Assembly: GCA_027310305.1 (NCBI GenBank) | Contig: DAIDBD010000007.1 | Coordinates: forward strand, 124,001 to 188,000 | Reading direction: 5' to 3' | Length of the DNA: 64,000 bases | Source of the DNA: Herminiimonas sp. | GTDB taxonomy: Bacteria; Pseudomonadota; Gammaproteobacteria; Burkholderiales; Burkholderiaceae_D | Shown here: positions 39,207-49,094 of the stretch, in pieces | Numbering within the stretch: position 1 is the first letter of the stretch | How the letters are laid out: the number at the start of each line of letters is the position of its first letter | Translations under genes and position numbers: made by a program | The notes under the pieces: model-generated | The model's database searches: none | Seen by the model: only the letters and a program-made list of their open reading frames with translations | Told to the model about the DNA's origin: nothing

Positions 39207-40511
39207 TCACCGCCCGAGCAGCGCGGCGGCGGCATCCATCTGTTCGTGCTCGAAGGCAGGCGCGAAGTCATCCAGCTCGACCGCGCGCAATCCAACCTCC
39301 GGGCTGAGCGCGACCTGGCGCCAGCTCGATACTGCGGCATGCACCTCGCCCAGCACGGCCAGGGCCTGTGCCTCGTCGAGCGCGAAGTACGATGCGCGGG
39401 CCAGCAGCATCTGCACGTCGGTGATCGGCCCATCCTGCTCGGTCAGCCAGGTCTTGGACTCCCTGTCCTTGTCCGGGAAGGGATTGATGTCGAAGGCAGG
39501 CGCCAGACGCCACAGCCCGTGCTCCACGTGCAGGAATCCGTGGTTCTGCAGGTGATCGTCCACGTTGGTGATCAGCAGGTTGAGCACCAGGCGGCGCCAA
39601 AGCTGGCGTACATCCTCGGTGGGCGCGTGGCTGTGGGAGCGGATGGCGTCTGCGATCTCCATGTAGCTACGATCCTCCTCGCGCGAGGCTTGCAGCAGCG
39701 ATGCGGCCGACTGGTAGGGGATGCGGCCGTCTTCGCCGTCGCGATCGAACCGGCGGATCACCGCTACCGGCACCTCGTTTCCCCTGTCACCCAGCAAGAC
39801 GATGCGCGCGGGCGCGGCATCGATGCCCGCCTGCGCCGCCAGTTTCAGGGCCAGCACCTCGCCGCGCGTGACGCTGCGGGTGTCGCCCACGCTCGGAAAC
39901 TTGCCGATGGCCAGCCAGCCGTCCTCGTCCACCATCGTGCACTTGGGCCGCAGTCCGCCAAGCGATGTGCCCTTGCCTTGCAGGTAACGCAAATCCTCCG
40001 CCGATTCCTGCCCGCGTTCGACGGCACGGCTGGCCTGGTAGATGTGCTCCAGCTCGATTAACGGCGGCGTGTTGCGCCGGCCTTTCGCGACCGTCCTGTG
40101 CCACGTTCCATCTGCATCGCGCAGGCGCACTGCACCGACGCGGCTAAAGTCGTCGACTGCCAGCAGGTAGTCCAGCTCGGTGAGGGCAGGCAGTCCCGGA
40201 TCGACCCGACGGCGCTTGGCATGGTCGCGGGCGATGATGCGTCGGCCCCAGGCATCCGGCGCGGTATCTGCGATCGCACCATGGAACACGGAATCATGGG
40301 GCGATGCGGCCTTGTGCGGCTGGTGGCCCGGCATGAGCTGCAGGTCGGCCGACACGTTGAAGCACGCCGGATGGGCCAGCCAAGCCGCATCATAGGCGAA
40401 GGCGCTGTTCTCGCGCCGGCCCTGCCGGACATAGATGAGCGAACCGACCGGCAGGCCTGCCTTGCCGATGCACAACTGGACCTGCTGACGGATCGGAGCG
40501 ACGGCAGCCAT
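39207..40511 (-). CDS. hipA: HipA family toxin kinase
   Basis: DAWGRRIIARDH, KGTSLGGLRPKCTMVDEDG, LLITNVDDHLQNHGFL (HipA kinase motifs). Confidence 0.92.
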   Translation of the reverse strand: MAAVAPIRQQVQLCIGKAGLPVGSLIYVRQGRRENSAFAYDAAWLAHPACFNVSADLQLMPGHQPHKAASPHDSVFHGAIADTAPDAWGRRIIARDHAKRRRVDPGLPALTELDYLLAVDDFSRVGAVRLRDADGTWHRTVAKGRRNTPPLIELEHIYQASRAVERGQESAEDLRYLQGKGTSLGGLRPKCTMVDEDGWLAIGKFPSVGDTRSVTRGEVLALKLAAQAGIDAAPARIVLLGDRGNEVPVAVIRRFDRDGEDGRIPYQSAASLLQASREEDRSYMEIADAIRSHSHAPTEDVRQLWRRLVLNLLITNVDDHLQNHGFLHVEHGLWRLAPAFDINPFPDKDRESKTWLTEQDGPITDVQMLLARASYFALDEAQALAVLGEVHAAVSSWRQVALSPEVGLRAVELDDFAPAFEHEQMDAAAALLGR

Positions 40512-40837
40512 CAGAGCGCTCCCGAGCTGCCGCCGGGCTTGCTGCGCACGCGCTTGGGCAAGCGCTCGTCCATCAGCGTCAGGCCGATCTCGTCGTGAGC
40601 AGTGTCCAGCAGATGCTCCAGCGCCTGGATTTCGCCGAAGACATGCAGCGCACGGGCGAAAAAGTGGATGGGCACGCGCACGTCACCTTTCTCCATGCGG
40701 CGCACGGTGGAAAGGGATGCCCCCATGCGCTCGGCCAGCGAAGCCTGCGAGATATGGCGGCGCCGGCGCGCCAGCGAAATGTCGCTGCCGAGCTTGTGGA
40801 TGGCGCGCTCGACAGGCAGGGGGATCGGGGATTCCAT
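40511..40837 (-). CDS. hipB: HipB-like XRE-family antitoxin
   Basis: LGSDISLARRRRHISQASLAERMGASLSTVRRMEKGDVRVPI; overlaps hipA. Confidence 0.88.
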   Translation of the reverse strand: MESPIPLPVERAIHKLGSDISLARRRRHISQASLAERMGASLSTVRRMEKGDVRVPIHFFARALHVFGEIQALEHLLDTAHDEIGLTLMDERLPKRVRSKPGGSSGAL

Positions 40838-40921
40838 GCTAATCGCTCCCAAAGGATTCTTAATGTCAGATACAGAGTTCTGTCGGGACGATTATATCAG
40901 ACGACACCATGAAATAACAAT

Positions 40922-40943
40922 AAATGCTTCCATGGGAGCATTT
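40922..40943. promoter_or_regulatory. Near-perfect palindrome AAATGCTTCCATGGGAGCATTT
   Basis: Direct reading, upstream of hipBA. Confidence 0.5.
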
Positions 40944-41121
40944 AAATCCATTTTGCAGTCCATCGAGAACTCTAAGGTGGCGGAATTGGTGCGCGCTACG
41001 CACTTCTGGCTCAATGACTGGGCGGCGTTGCGCCATCAATCCGGTCGCACAGGAGTTCCCTTTTTCTGCTGCGCCTGAGTGGGGGGCGCAGCAGCATCAA
41101 CACCATTCACTACACGGGGGA

Positions 41122-41517
41122 ATGGCGATGGAACAAACCCGCCGACGCATTGGCACATGGCCGCGCGCAATGGCTGCGTTGCCGCTGGTGTTGGCCCTCT
41201 CGATTTCGGCCGTGCGTCCGGCCATGGCCTCCGACAGTGCTCTGGAGCGCGAGCAACTCGCGGCCCTGGCGCGTCAGATCGAGTTGGCCGATCGGCTAGC
41301 CAACCATCTGGCAGACCAGGCCGCCAGCACCGCGTCGCCAGAGCGTGCCCGCTACCACTTCGACTACGCCCGGCTGCGCGCCGATCTGCAGCGCATCCGC
41401 GCCGGCGTGCAAGACTACCTCGTTCCGCAGCGCGCCCAGCCGCGCGATCCCGTGGCCCTCACGGGCGACTACACCCGCAGCCGCATCGCAGACGATAAGG
41501 AGGCGCCGTCGCCATGA
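41122..41517 (+). CDS. RAQPRD family ICE protein
   Basis: Signal peptide; LEREQLAALARQIELADRLANHLADQAAS...YHFDYARLRADLQRIRAGVQDYL. Confidence 0.85.
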   Translation: MAMEQTRRRIGTWPRAMAALPLVLALSISAVRPAMASDSALEREQLAALARQIELADRLANHLADQAASTASPERARYHFDYARLRADLQRIRAGVQDYLVPQRAQPRDPVALTGDYTRSRIADDKEAPSP

Positions 41518-41753
41518 CCCCTTCCGCCGATCAGGTCGCCGCGTTCCAGGCCAACGGCGGCTTCACGCCCGCGACCGTATCCACCGTCGTGCTCGGCTTC
41601 GTCTTCGCCATCCTGCTGCTGTGGGGCGTATGGGCGATGCGCACCGCCTATGTCGGCTGGGCCGAGCAGCGGCTGTCCCAACGCCAGTTCCTCGGTGTCA
41701 TCGTGCGTTTTGTCGCGATGTACCTGGTGCTGAGCTTCTTCCTTCTGTCCTGA
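41514..41753 (+). CDS. TIGR03758-like ICE membrane protein
   Basis: 79 aa: VAAFQANGGFTPATVSTVVLGFVFAILLLWGVWAMRTAYVGW. Confidence 0.85.
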   Translation: MTPSADQVAAFQANGGFTPATVSTVVLGFVFAILLLWGVWAMRTAYVGWAEQRLSQRQFLGVIVRFVAMYLVLSFFLLS

Positions 41754-41776
41754 CCACCACGAAAGGGTATTCCGCC

Positions 41777-42169
41777 ATGAACGCTTCTTCCCTTGCGCAT
41801 CGCGCTTCCTCCCGCTTCCCGCTGCCCACCCCGCAGCGTATTGCTGCTGCATTCGCGCCGCTGGCGAGTGCAGTCGCACCGCTGTCCTCACACGCGGCCG
41901 GCCTACCCACGATGGAAGATCCGTCGCGTGGTACGGGCAGCGGCATCATGCAGACGCTGCAGAACTACGGCTACGACATCGTGCTGCTGGTCGCACTGCT
42001 CGTGGTCGCTTCGATGTTCATCGGCGTCTGCTACCACGCCTACACGCGCTACGCGGAGATTCACACCGGCCGCGCCACCTGGGGTCAGTTCGGTCTGACC
42101 GTGGCGGTCGGCGCCATCCTGCTGGTCGTCGGCATCTGGTTGCTTACCAAGGCCACCGGCGTGCTGTAA
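41777..42169 (+). CDS. TIGR03745-like ICE membrane protein
   Basis: MQTLQNYGYDIVLLVALLVVASMFIGVCYHAYTRYAEIHTGRATWGQFG. Confidence 0.85.
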   Translation: MNASSLAHRASSRFPLPTPQRIAAAFAPLASAVAPLSSHAAGLPTMEDPSRGTGSGIMQTLQNYGYDIVLLVALLVVASMFIGVCYHAYTRYAEIHTGRATWGQFGLTVAVGAILLVVGIWLLTKATGVL

Positions 42170-42181
42170 GGGCCACAACCG

Positions 42182-42667
42182 ATGGCTGGCTCGATGGACA
42201 GTCCGCAGGACGTCCCGCGCGACGGGCTGGTGACCTTTCTGCCGCATCGCCTGAACCGGCATCCGGTGGTCGTGCGCGGGCTCACCGCCGATGAGCTGTG
42301 GGTCTGCGCGGGCCTGTCGGCCACGGCCGGCTTCGTGGCCGGGGTGCCGCTGGCGTGGCTCACCCACAGCATCGCCATGGTCCCGACGCTGATCGTCGTG
42401 GGCATCGGCATCGGCGTCTTCGTGGGCGGGGGACTGCTGCGCCGGTACAAGCGCGGCCGACCCGAGACCTGGCTGTATCGCCAGCTCCAGTGGCAGCTCG
42501 CGCTGCACCACCCCGCGCTGGCGGCCCACGTGGGCGGTGGGCAGCTCATCACCCGCTCGGGCTGGTGGACCACGCGGCGCCAGCGCCCCGGCCACCACGC
42601 CACGCGAGCCGCGGCTGTTCCGCCCTCGGAACGGGCGGCACGCAGAGACAGGAGGTCCATCCAGTGA
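42182..42667 (+). CDS. TIGR03750-like conjugal transfer protein
   Basis: VTFLPHRLNRHPVVVRGLTADELWVCAGLSATAGFVAGVPLAWL. Confidence 0.87.
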   Translation: MAGSMDSPQDVPRDGLVTFLPHRLNRHPVVVRGLTADELWVCAGLSATAGFVAGVPLAWLTHSIAMVPTLIVVGIGIGVFVGGGLLRRYKRGRPETWLYRQLQWQLALHHPALAAHVGGGQLITRSGWWTTRRQRPGHHATRAAAVPPSERAARRDRRSIQ

Positions 42668-43365
42668 GCCGGTTTCGCAATGAGGTCATGCACCTGCAAG
42701 CCCACGTGAAGACACTGCGTCTGGGCGCCGCCGCACTGTTCGTGGTCGCGCTGCTGCTTGGCGCGGGTTGGTGGAGCGCGCCCAAGAGCCTGACTATCCA
42801 CGTGCCGCCCGACCTGCGCTCGGGCAGCACCCGCAAGTGGTGGGAGGTGCCGCCGGAGAGCGTCTACGCCTTCACGTTCTACATCTGGCAGCAGGCACAG
42901 CGCTGGCCGACCAATGGCGAGGAGGACTACCCGCGCAACCTGCGCGCGCTGTCCACCTATTTCACGCCGAGCTGCCGGGCCTTTCTGCAGCAGGACTACG
43001 AGTACCGGCGCGGCAACGGCGAGCTGCGCCAGCGCGTGCGCGGCATCTACGAGATCCCGGGCCGGGGCTACGGCGACGACCCGGCATCGCGCGTCCAGGT
43101 GCTGTCCGCCAACGACTGGATCGTCACGCTGGACGTGAGCGCCGACGAGTACCTCGGGTCGGAGCAGGTCAAGCGCGCGCTGGTGCGTTACGCACTGAAG
43201 GTCGTGCGCATGGACATCGACCCCGAACGCAACCCCTTCGGCCTGGCGCTGGATTGCTATGCCAATGCGCCCCAGCGCATCGAGACCCCACCGGCTCCGG
43301 CGCCCGCCGGCAAGCCCGCCACGCCCGTCAGCCCAGCTGCGCCTTTGCAGGGAGCAACCCCATGA
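42664..43365 (+). CDS. PFL_4703/TIGR03746-like ICE protein (VirB8-like position)
   Basis: GTG start; LTIHVPPDLRSGSTRKWWEVPPESVYAFTFYIWQQAQRWPTNGEEDY. Confidence 0.87.
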   Translation: MSRFRNEVMHLQAHVKTLRLGAAALFVVALLLGAGWWSAPKSLTIHVPPDLRSGSTRKWWEVPPESVYAFTFYIWQQAQRWPTNGEEDYPRNLRALSTYFTPSCRAFLQQDYEYRRGNGELRQRVRGIYEIPGRGYGDDPASRVQVLSANDWIVTLDVSADEYLGSEQVKRALVRYALKVVRMDIDPERNPFGLALDCYANAPQRIETPPAPAPAGKPATPVSPAAPLQGATP

Positions 43366-44294
43366 AGCGACTCATCCCGTCGGCCTTGGCCGGCATGCTG
43401 TTCGGCCTGGGGCTGGTGCCCGCCGTACAGGCCATGGAGATTCTGCGCTGGGAGCGGCTGCCCTTGGCCGTGCCTCTCGTGGTCGGCCAGGAGCGCGTGG
43501 TCTTCATCGACCGCAACGTGCGCATCGGCGTGCCGGCAGGCGTCGGCGAAAACCTGCGTGTGCAAAGCGCAGGCGGCGCAATCTACCTGCGCGCGAGCAA
43601 GCCCATCCCATCCACGCGGCTGCAGCTGCAGGACATGGAATCCGGGGCGCTGATCCTGCTCGACATCGCCGCTGAGCCGGCGAAGGCGGGCCAGGCCGCG
43701 CTGGAACCGGTGCGCATTGTCGAAGGCGAAGCGACACCTGCGCACTACGGCGAGCAGGCAGGCATGCCTCCGAGCACCGACGACGACACGCAGGGCGATA
43801 CACCTGCGTCGGGGCGCACGCCTACCCACAGGCGCGAAACGTCGGTGGCCGTGGTCCTGACCCGTTACGCGGCGCAGAACCTGTATGCGCCGCTGCGGAC
43901 GGTGGAACCTGTTGCCGGCATCGGCCGCGTGAACCTGCGGCGCGATCTAGCGCTGGACACCTTGCTGCCCACACTGCCGGTACGGGCACGGGCACTGGCC
44001 GCCTGGCGGCTCGAAGACCAGTGGGTGACGGCCGTGCGGCTCACCAATACCGCCGCACGCTGGCTGGACCTCGATCCGCGCGCCCTGCAAGGCGATTTCG
44101 TGGCGGCGACGTTCCAGCACACTACATTGGGGCCGGCCGGCCAGTCGTCCGATACCACGGTGGTCTACCTCGTCACCCGCAAACATGGCCTGGCCGAGTC
44201 GCTGCTGCCGAGGATAGGACGCATCGACGCCACCGTGAATCTGCCGCCTGCCGGCGCCGCCGGCACGACCGAGGGAGCCGGCGATGAAAAGTAA
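43362..44294 (+). CDS. TIGR03749-like ICE protein
   Basis: AMEILRWERLPLAVPLVVGQERVVFIDRNVRIGVPAGVGENLRVQSAGGAIYLRAS. Confidence 0.87.
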   Translation: MKRLIPSALAGMLFGLGLVPAVQAMEILRWERLPLAVPLVVGQERVVFIDRNVRIGVPAGVGENLRVQSAGGAIYLRASKPIPSTRLQLQDMESGALILLDIAAEPAKAGQAALEPVRIVEGEATPAHYGEQAGMPPSTDDDTQGDTPASGRTPTHRRETSVAVVLTRYAAQNLYAPLRTVEPVAGIGRVNLRRDLALDTLLPTLPVRARALAAWRLEDQWVTAVRLTNTAARWLDLDPRALQGDFVAATFQHTTLGPAGQSSDTTVVYLVTRKHGLAESLLPRIGRIDATVNLPPAGAAGTTEGAGDEK

Positions 44295-45762
44295 CCCGCT
44301 GCTGAAGTGGCTCTTGATCCCGATGGGGCTGCTGCTGGTCTTCGTCGGCATCAAGCTGTTCTCCGGCGAGCGGGGCGCCAGGCCCGCACCGGCCGGCGCC
44401 GCCAGCCAGCTCACGCCCGAGGAAATGAAGGCCCTGGGCGTCGAGGGCGACACGCCGCGCGATACCGTCGCCACGCTGGTGGCCCAGGTCAAGCAGTTGC
44501 GCAACGAGTTGCAGACCGCGCTCACCGACAACAAGAATCAGAAGGCCGAGAACGAGCGCATGCGCACCCGCGAGGGCGCGATCGACCAGCGCATCCAGAC
44601 CGCATTGGATGGCGAGCGCGGCCGCCTGCAGCAGGACCGCGAGCAAGTGGCCAACGATCGCCAGCAGACCCAGGGCCTGCTGCAAGACCTGCAGCGTCGC
44701 CTCGACAGCCTCTCCGGCAAAGGCAGCCAAGCCGATCTGCCGGTCGGGCTGGGCCTGGAGGACGGCGACGGAAAGAACTTCGGCGGCAGTCAGAGCGGCG
44801 GCACCCGCTCCGGCAGCGGCGGTGGCACGCGCTGGGTCGAGCCGGACGATGCGAAGCCGACCAAGAACGGCGGCACAACTGGCGGGCTGAACTTCCCGAC
44901 GAGCTTTGGCCCGGCGCAGAAGGCCCTCTCGAACGCCGCCGATACAGCGGCCGATGCCGGCACTCAGGTGGCCAGCGCGGTGCGCCCGTCCGCCAAGCCG
45001 GTCTACACGGTGCCGTCGAACTCGACGCTGATGGGCTCGATCGCGATGACCGCGCTGATCGGGCGCGTGCCGATCGACGGCACGGTGAACGACCCGTACC
45101 CGTTCAAGGTGTTGATCGGCCCGGACAACCTGACCGCCAACGGCATCGACATTCCCGACGTGGCCGGCGCCATCGTCAGCGGCACGGCCTCGGGCGACTG
45201 GACGCTCTCGTGCGTACGCGGCCAGATTCGCAGCGTCACCTTCGTGTTCCAGGACGGCACGATCCGCACCGTGCCGGAGGACGGCAACCGCGCGCAGGGC
45301 AGCGGCGGTCAAGCCCATGGCGCCAATGGCAATAGCACCACGCAGGGCGGCCTGGGCTGGATCAGCGATCCCTATGGCATCCCGTGCGTCTCGGGGGAGC
45401 GGCGCAGCAACGCCCAGCAGTACCTCGGGTCGCAGGCTTTGATCACCGCGGCCGGTGCCGGCGCGGCGTCGCTCATCAAGTCCAACAACGGCAGCGTGGC
45501 CGTGGTCGCCAACAGCAACGGCTCGCTCGGCACGGTCGGCATCAGCGGCAACGAGGCCATGGGCCGTATCCTGGCCGGCGGCGTGCAGGAAATGTCGCAG
45601 TGGGTCAACAAGCTCTACGGCCAGGCGTTCGCCGCGGTCTATGTACAGCCCGGCGCCAAGGTCGCCGTGCATCTGGAGCAGCCGCTCAACATCGACTACG
45701 ACGCCAAGGGGCGCCGGGTCAATCACCGCATCGGAGGCGCCCATGCGTCGGATCTGGACTGA
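44284..45762 (+). CDS. TIGR03752-like ICE protein (TraB/VirB10-like)
   Basis: 492 aa; coiled coil plus GTMGSIAMTALIGRVPIDGTVNDPYPFKVLIGPDNLTANGIDIPDVAGAIVSG-type region. Confidence 0.88.
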   Translation: MKSNPLLKWLLIPMGLLLVFVGIKLFSGERGARPAPAGAASQLTPEEMKALGVEGDTPRDTVATLVAQVKQLRNELQTALTDNKNQKAENERMRTREGAIDQRIQTALDGERGRLQQDREQVANDRQQTQGLLQDLQRRLDSLSGKGSQADLPVGLGLEDGDGKNFGGSQSGGTRSGSGGGTRWVEPDDAKPTKNGGTTGGLNFPTSFGPAQKALSNAADTAADAGTQVASAVRPSAKPVYTVPSNSTLMGSIAMTALIGRVPIDGTVNDPYPFKVLIGPDNLTANGIDIPDVAGAIVSGTASGDWTLSCVRGQIRSVTFVFQDGTIRTVPEDGNRAQGSGGQAHGANGNSTTQGGLGWISDPYGIPCVSGERRSNAQQYLGSQALITAAGAGAASLIKSNNGSVAVVANSNGSLGTVGISGNEAMGRILAGGVQEMSQWVNKLYGQAFAAVYVQPGAKVAVHLEQPLNIDYDAKGRRVNHRIGGAHASDLD

Positions 45763-46180
45763 GGCGGCCGCGATCATGCTCGCGGTCATGGTGCTGGGCG
45801 GCTGCGCCACCAGCAAGGACCAACTGCTGCCACACGGCGAGTCCACCATGCTCGACGTCTGGCAGCAGGAGACCGGCGGGAGCGGCGCTACCGGCGGGCA
45901 GGCGGCGCGGCAACTGCTCGATGCGCGTCAAAGCCTGCGCCGCCCGCTGACCGACGCCGACGTGCAGGCAACGCCAGCCGCCAACGCCGCCTACACGCGC
46001 ACGGCGAGCACCGAAATCTATCGGCAGTTCCGGCGCCTGCCGAATCCCGACCTGGTGATGTATGTGTTCCCACACCTGGCCGGCACCGACCCGGTGCCTG
46101 TGCCCGGCTACAGCACGGTATTTCCGCTGTACCAGCGTGTTCAGTACGCGATGCCTGGCGAGCGCGTGGAGGACTACTGA
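45743..46180 (+). CDS. TIGR03751-like conjugal transfer lipoprotein
   Basis: Lipobox VMVLGGCATS; RRLPNPDLVMYVFPHLAGTDPVPVPGYSTVFPLY. Confidence 0.87.
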   Translation: MRRIWTEAAAIMLAVMVLGGCATSKDQLLPHGESTMLDVWQQETGGSGATGGQAARQLLDARQSLRRPLTDADVQATPAANAAYTRTASTEIYRQFRRLPNPDLVMYVFPHLAGTDPVPVPGYSTVFPLYQRVQYAMPGERVEDY

Positions 46181-49083
46181 TGGCCTGGCTCATGCCACAG
46201 GTGCGCAAGACAGCACCGCTCACCACTCCCACGATCCCGTCAGCCGACATGGTCGATACAGCCGACGATACCTGGGAGCGTCATGTGGCCGCGCTCAGCG
46301 ACGCTGGCATCCCGGAACCTGGCAGCAGGCTCAACGCAAGCCGGCGTCGGCCCGCGACCCATGCCGACCATGAGGCACTCTACGGTGTCGCGCCGTCCTT
46401 CGCCGACATGCTGCCTTGGGTGGAGTACCTGCCGGGCTCCAAGAGCATGCTGCTGGAGGACGGGCAGTCGGTCGCGGCCTTCTTCGAGCTAGCGCCAGTG
46501 GGCACCGAAGGACGCGAGATGGCTTGGCTGTGGCAGGCACGCGATGCGCTGGAGAACGCGCTGCAGGACTCATTCGACGAATTGGACGACAACCCTTGGG
46601 TGGTCCAGCTCTACGCCCAGGACGAATCGAACTGGGACAGCTACCTGCGCACATTGGCGAGCTACGTGCGGCCTCGCGCCCAGGGCAGCGCCTTCAGCGA
46701 GTTCTACCTGCGCTTCTTCGCGCACCATCTGCGCGCCATTGCCAAGCCGGGCGGCCTGTTCGAGGACACGACGGTGACGCGCCTGCCGTGGCGCGGCCAG
46801 GTGCGGCGGGTGCGCATGGTGGTCTATCGGCGCACGTCCAACGCCGCAACGGCCCGCCGCGGCCAGTCACCCGAGCAGGCGCTGGCGACGATCTGCGACC
46901 GGCTCGTCGGCGGACTCGCAAACGCGGGCGTGAAAGCCCGCCGTCTGGCTGCCGCCGGCATCCACGACTGGCTGCTGCGCTGGTTCAATCCGCACCCCAC
47001 GCTGCTGGGTCCGACAGCCGAGGACCGGGAACGCTTCTACGCACTGACCCGCTATCCCGAGGAGGCGGAGGAAGGCGAGATCGAACTGGCAGGGGGCGAC
47101 TTCGCGCAGCGGCTGTTCTTCGGCCAACCGCGCTCGGACGTGGACAACGGCACTTGGCTGTTCGACGGCCTGCCGCATCGGGTCATCGTTATGGACCGTT
47201 TGCGCATGCCGCCCGCGACGGGCCACATCACCGGCGAGACGCGCAAGGGCGGCGATGCGGTCAACGCGCTGTTCGACCAGATGCCGGAAGACACGGTGAT
47301 GTGCCTGACGCTGGTCGCCACGCCGCAGGACGTGCTCGAAGCGCACCTGAACCACCTGAGCAGGAAATCGGTCGGCGAGACCCTGGCTTCCGAGCAGACC
47401 CGGCAGGACGTGCAGCAGGCGCGCGGCCTGATCGGCAGTGCGCACAAGCTCTATCGCGGTGCGCTGGCCTTCTACTTGCGGGGCCGCGATCTGGCCCAGC
47501 TCGACGCACGCGGGCTGCAGCTGGTCAATGTCATGCTCAACGCCGGCATGCAGCCGGTGCGCGAGGAAGACGAGGTGGCACCGCTCAACAGCTATCTGCG
47601 CTGGCTGCCCTGCGTGTTCGATCCGGCTCTCGACAAGCGGCAGTGGTACACCCAGCTCATGTTCGCGCAGCACGTCGCGAACCTCGCGCCGGTGTGGGGT
47701 CGCAGCCAGGGTACCGGGCATCCGGGCATCACCTTCTTCAACCGCGGCGGCGGTCCGATCACCTTCGATCCCTTGAACCGGCTCGACCGGCAGATGAACG
47801 CGCATCTGTTCCTGTTCGGCCCCACGGGTTCGGGGAAGAGCGCGACCCTGAACAACATCCTGAACCAGGTGACGGCGATCTACCGTCCGCGCCTGTTCAT
47901 CGTCGAGGCCGGCAACAGCTTCGGCCTGTTCGGCGACTTCGCCGCGCGCTTGGGCCTGACGGTGCATCGCGTCAAGCTCGCGCCCGGTGCGGGGGTAAGC
48001 CTTGCGCCATTCGCCGATGCCCTCCGACTGGTGGAAACGCCCAGCCAGGTGCAGACACTGGACGCCGACGCCTTGGACGAGGACCGCGACCAGGCTGCGC
48101 AGGCCACGGACGCGGATGAGCAGCGCGACGTGCTGGGCGAGTTGGAGATCACCGCGCGCCTGATGATCACCGGCGGCGAGGACAAGGAAGAGGCCCGCAT
48201 GACGCGCGCCGATCGCAGCCTGATCCGTCAGTGCATTCTCGATGCGGCCCAGCGTTGCGTGTCCGAGAAGCGCACGGTGCTCACGCGCGACGTGCGCGAT
48301 GCGCTGCGCGAACGCGCCCGCGACGCCACGCTGCCGGAGACGCGGCGCGCCCGGTTGCTGGAGATGGCCGATGCGATGGACATGTTCTGCCAGGGCGTGG
48401 ACGGCGAGATGTTCGACCGTCCCGGCACGCCCTGGCCCGAGGCCGACATCACCATCGTCGATCTGGCGACCTTCGCGCGCGAGGGCTACAACGCCCAGCT
48501 CTCGATCGCCTACATCAGTCTCATCAACACGGTGAACAACATCGCCGAGCGCGACCAGTTCCTCGGCCGGCCGATCATCAACGTCACCGATGAGGGCCAC
48601 ATCATCACCAAGAACCCGCTGCTCGCGCCCTACGTGGTCAAGATCACCAAGATGTGGCGCAAGCTCGGCGCCTGGTACTGGCTGGCAACGCAGAACATTG
48701 ACGACCTGCCCAAGGCCGCGGAACCGATGCTCAACATGATCGAGTGGTGGATCTGCCTCTCCATGCCACCCGACGAGGTGGAGAAGATCGCGCGCTTCCG
48801 CGAATTGAACCCGGCGCAGAAGGCGCTGATGCTGTCAGCCCGCAAGGAGGCCGGCAAGTTCACCGAAGGTGTGATCCTCTCGAAGTCGATGGAGGTGCTG
48901 TTCCGCGCGGTGCCGCCCAGCTTGTACCTGGCATTGGCGCAGACCGAACCGGAGGAGAAGGCCGAGCGCTTCCAGCTGATGCAGCAGTACGGCATCGGTG
49001 AGCTGGATGCCGCCTTCAAGGTGGCCGAGAAGATCGACCGCGCCCGCGGCATCGAGTCGCTCGCGCTCGATGCGTTGGCGTGA
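46180..49083 (+). CDS. Conjugative transfer ATPase (TraC/VirB4-like, PFL_4706 type)
   Basis: 967 aa; Walker A FLFGPTGSGKSATLNNILNQ; INVTDEGHIITKNPLLAPYVVKITKMWRKLGAW. Confidence 0.93.
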   Translation: MAWLMPQVRKTAPLTTPTIPSADMVDTADDTWERHVAALSDAGIPEPGSRLNASRRRPATHADHEALYGVAPSFADMLPWVEYLPGSKSMLLEDGQSVAAFFELAPVGTEGREMAWLWQARDALENALQDSFDELDDNPWVVQLYAQDESNWDSYLRTLASYVRPRAQGSAFSEFYLRFFAHHLRAIAKPGGLFEDTTVTRLPWRGQVRRVRMVVYRRTSNAATARRGQSPEQALATICDRLVGGLANAGVKARRLAAAGIHDWLLRWFNPHPTLLGPTAEDRERFYALTRYPEEAEEGEIELAGGDFAQRLFFGQPRSDVDNGTWLFDGLPHRVIVMDRLRMPPATGHITGETRKGGDAVNALFDQMPEDTVMCLTLVATPQDVLEAHLNHLSRKSVGETLASEQTRQDVQQARGLIGSAHKLYRGALAFYLRGRDLAQLDARGLQLVNVMLNAGMQPVREEDEVAPLNSYLRWLPCVFDPALDKRQWYTQLMFAQHVANLAPVWGRSQGTGHPGITFFNRGGGPITFDPLNRLDRQMNAHLFLFGPTGSGKSATLNNILNQVTAIYRPRLFIVEAGNSFGLFGDFAARLGLTVHRVKLAPGAGVSLAPFADALRLVETPSQVQTLDADALDEDRDQAAQATDADEQRDVLGELEITARLMITGGEDKEEARMTRADRSLIRQCILDAAQRCVSEKRTVLTRDVRDALRERARDATLPETRRARLLEMADAMDMFCQGVDGEMFDRPGTPWPEADITIVDLATFAREGYNAQLSIAYISLINTVNNIAERDQFLGRPIINVTDEGHIITKNPLLAPYVVKITKMWRKLGAWYWLATQNIDDLPKAAEPMLNMIEWWICLSMPPDEVEKIARFRELNPAQKALMLSARKEAGKFTEGVILSKSMEVLFRAVPPSLYLALAQTEPEEKAERFQLMQQYGIGELDAAFKVAEKIDRARGIESLALDALA

Positions 49084-49094
49084 AGGAGGGCACG

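Noticed and set aside
44173-45849. 558-aa minus-strand ORF
   Set aside because: Antisense shadow of the TIGR03752-like gene.
46867-48600. 577-aa minus-strand ORF (and 567-aa plus-strand ORF 46416..48119)
   Set aside because: Both overlap the clear transfer ATPase frame; low-quality composition and no domain motifs.
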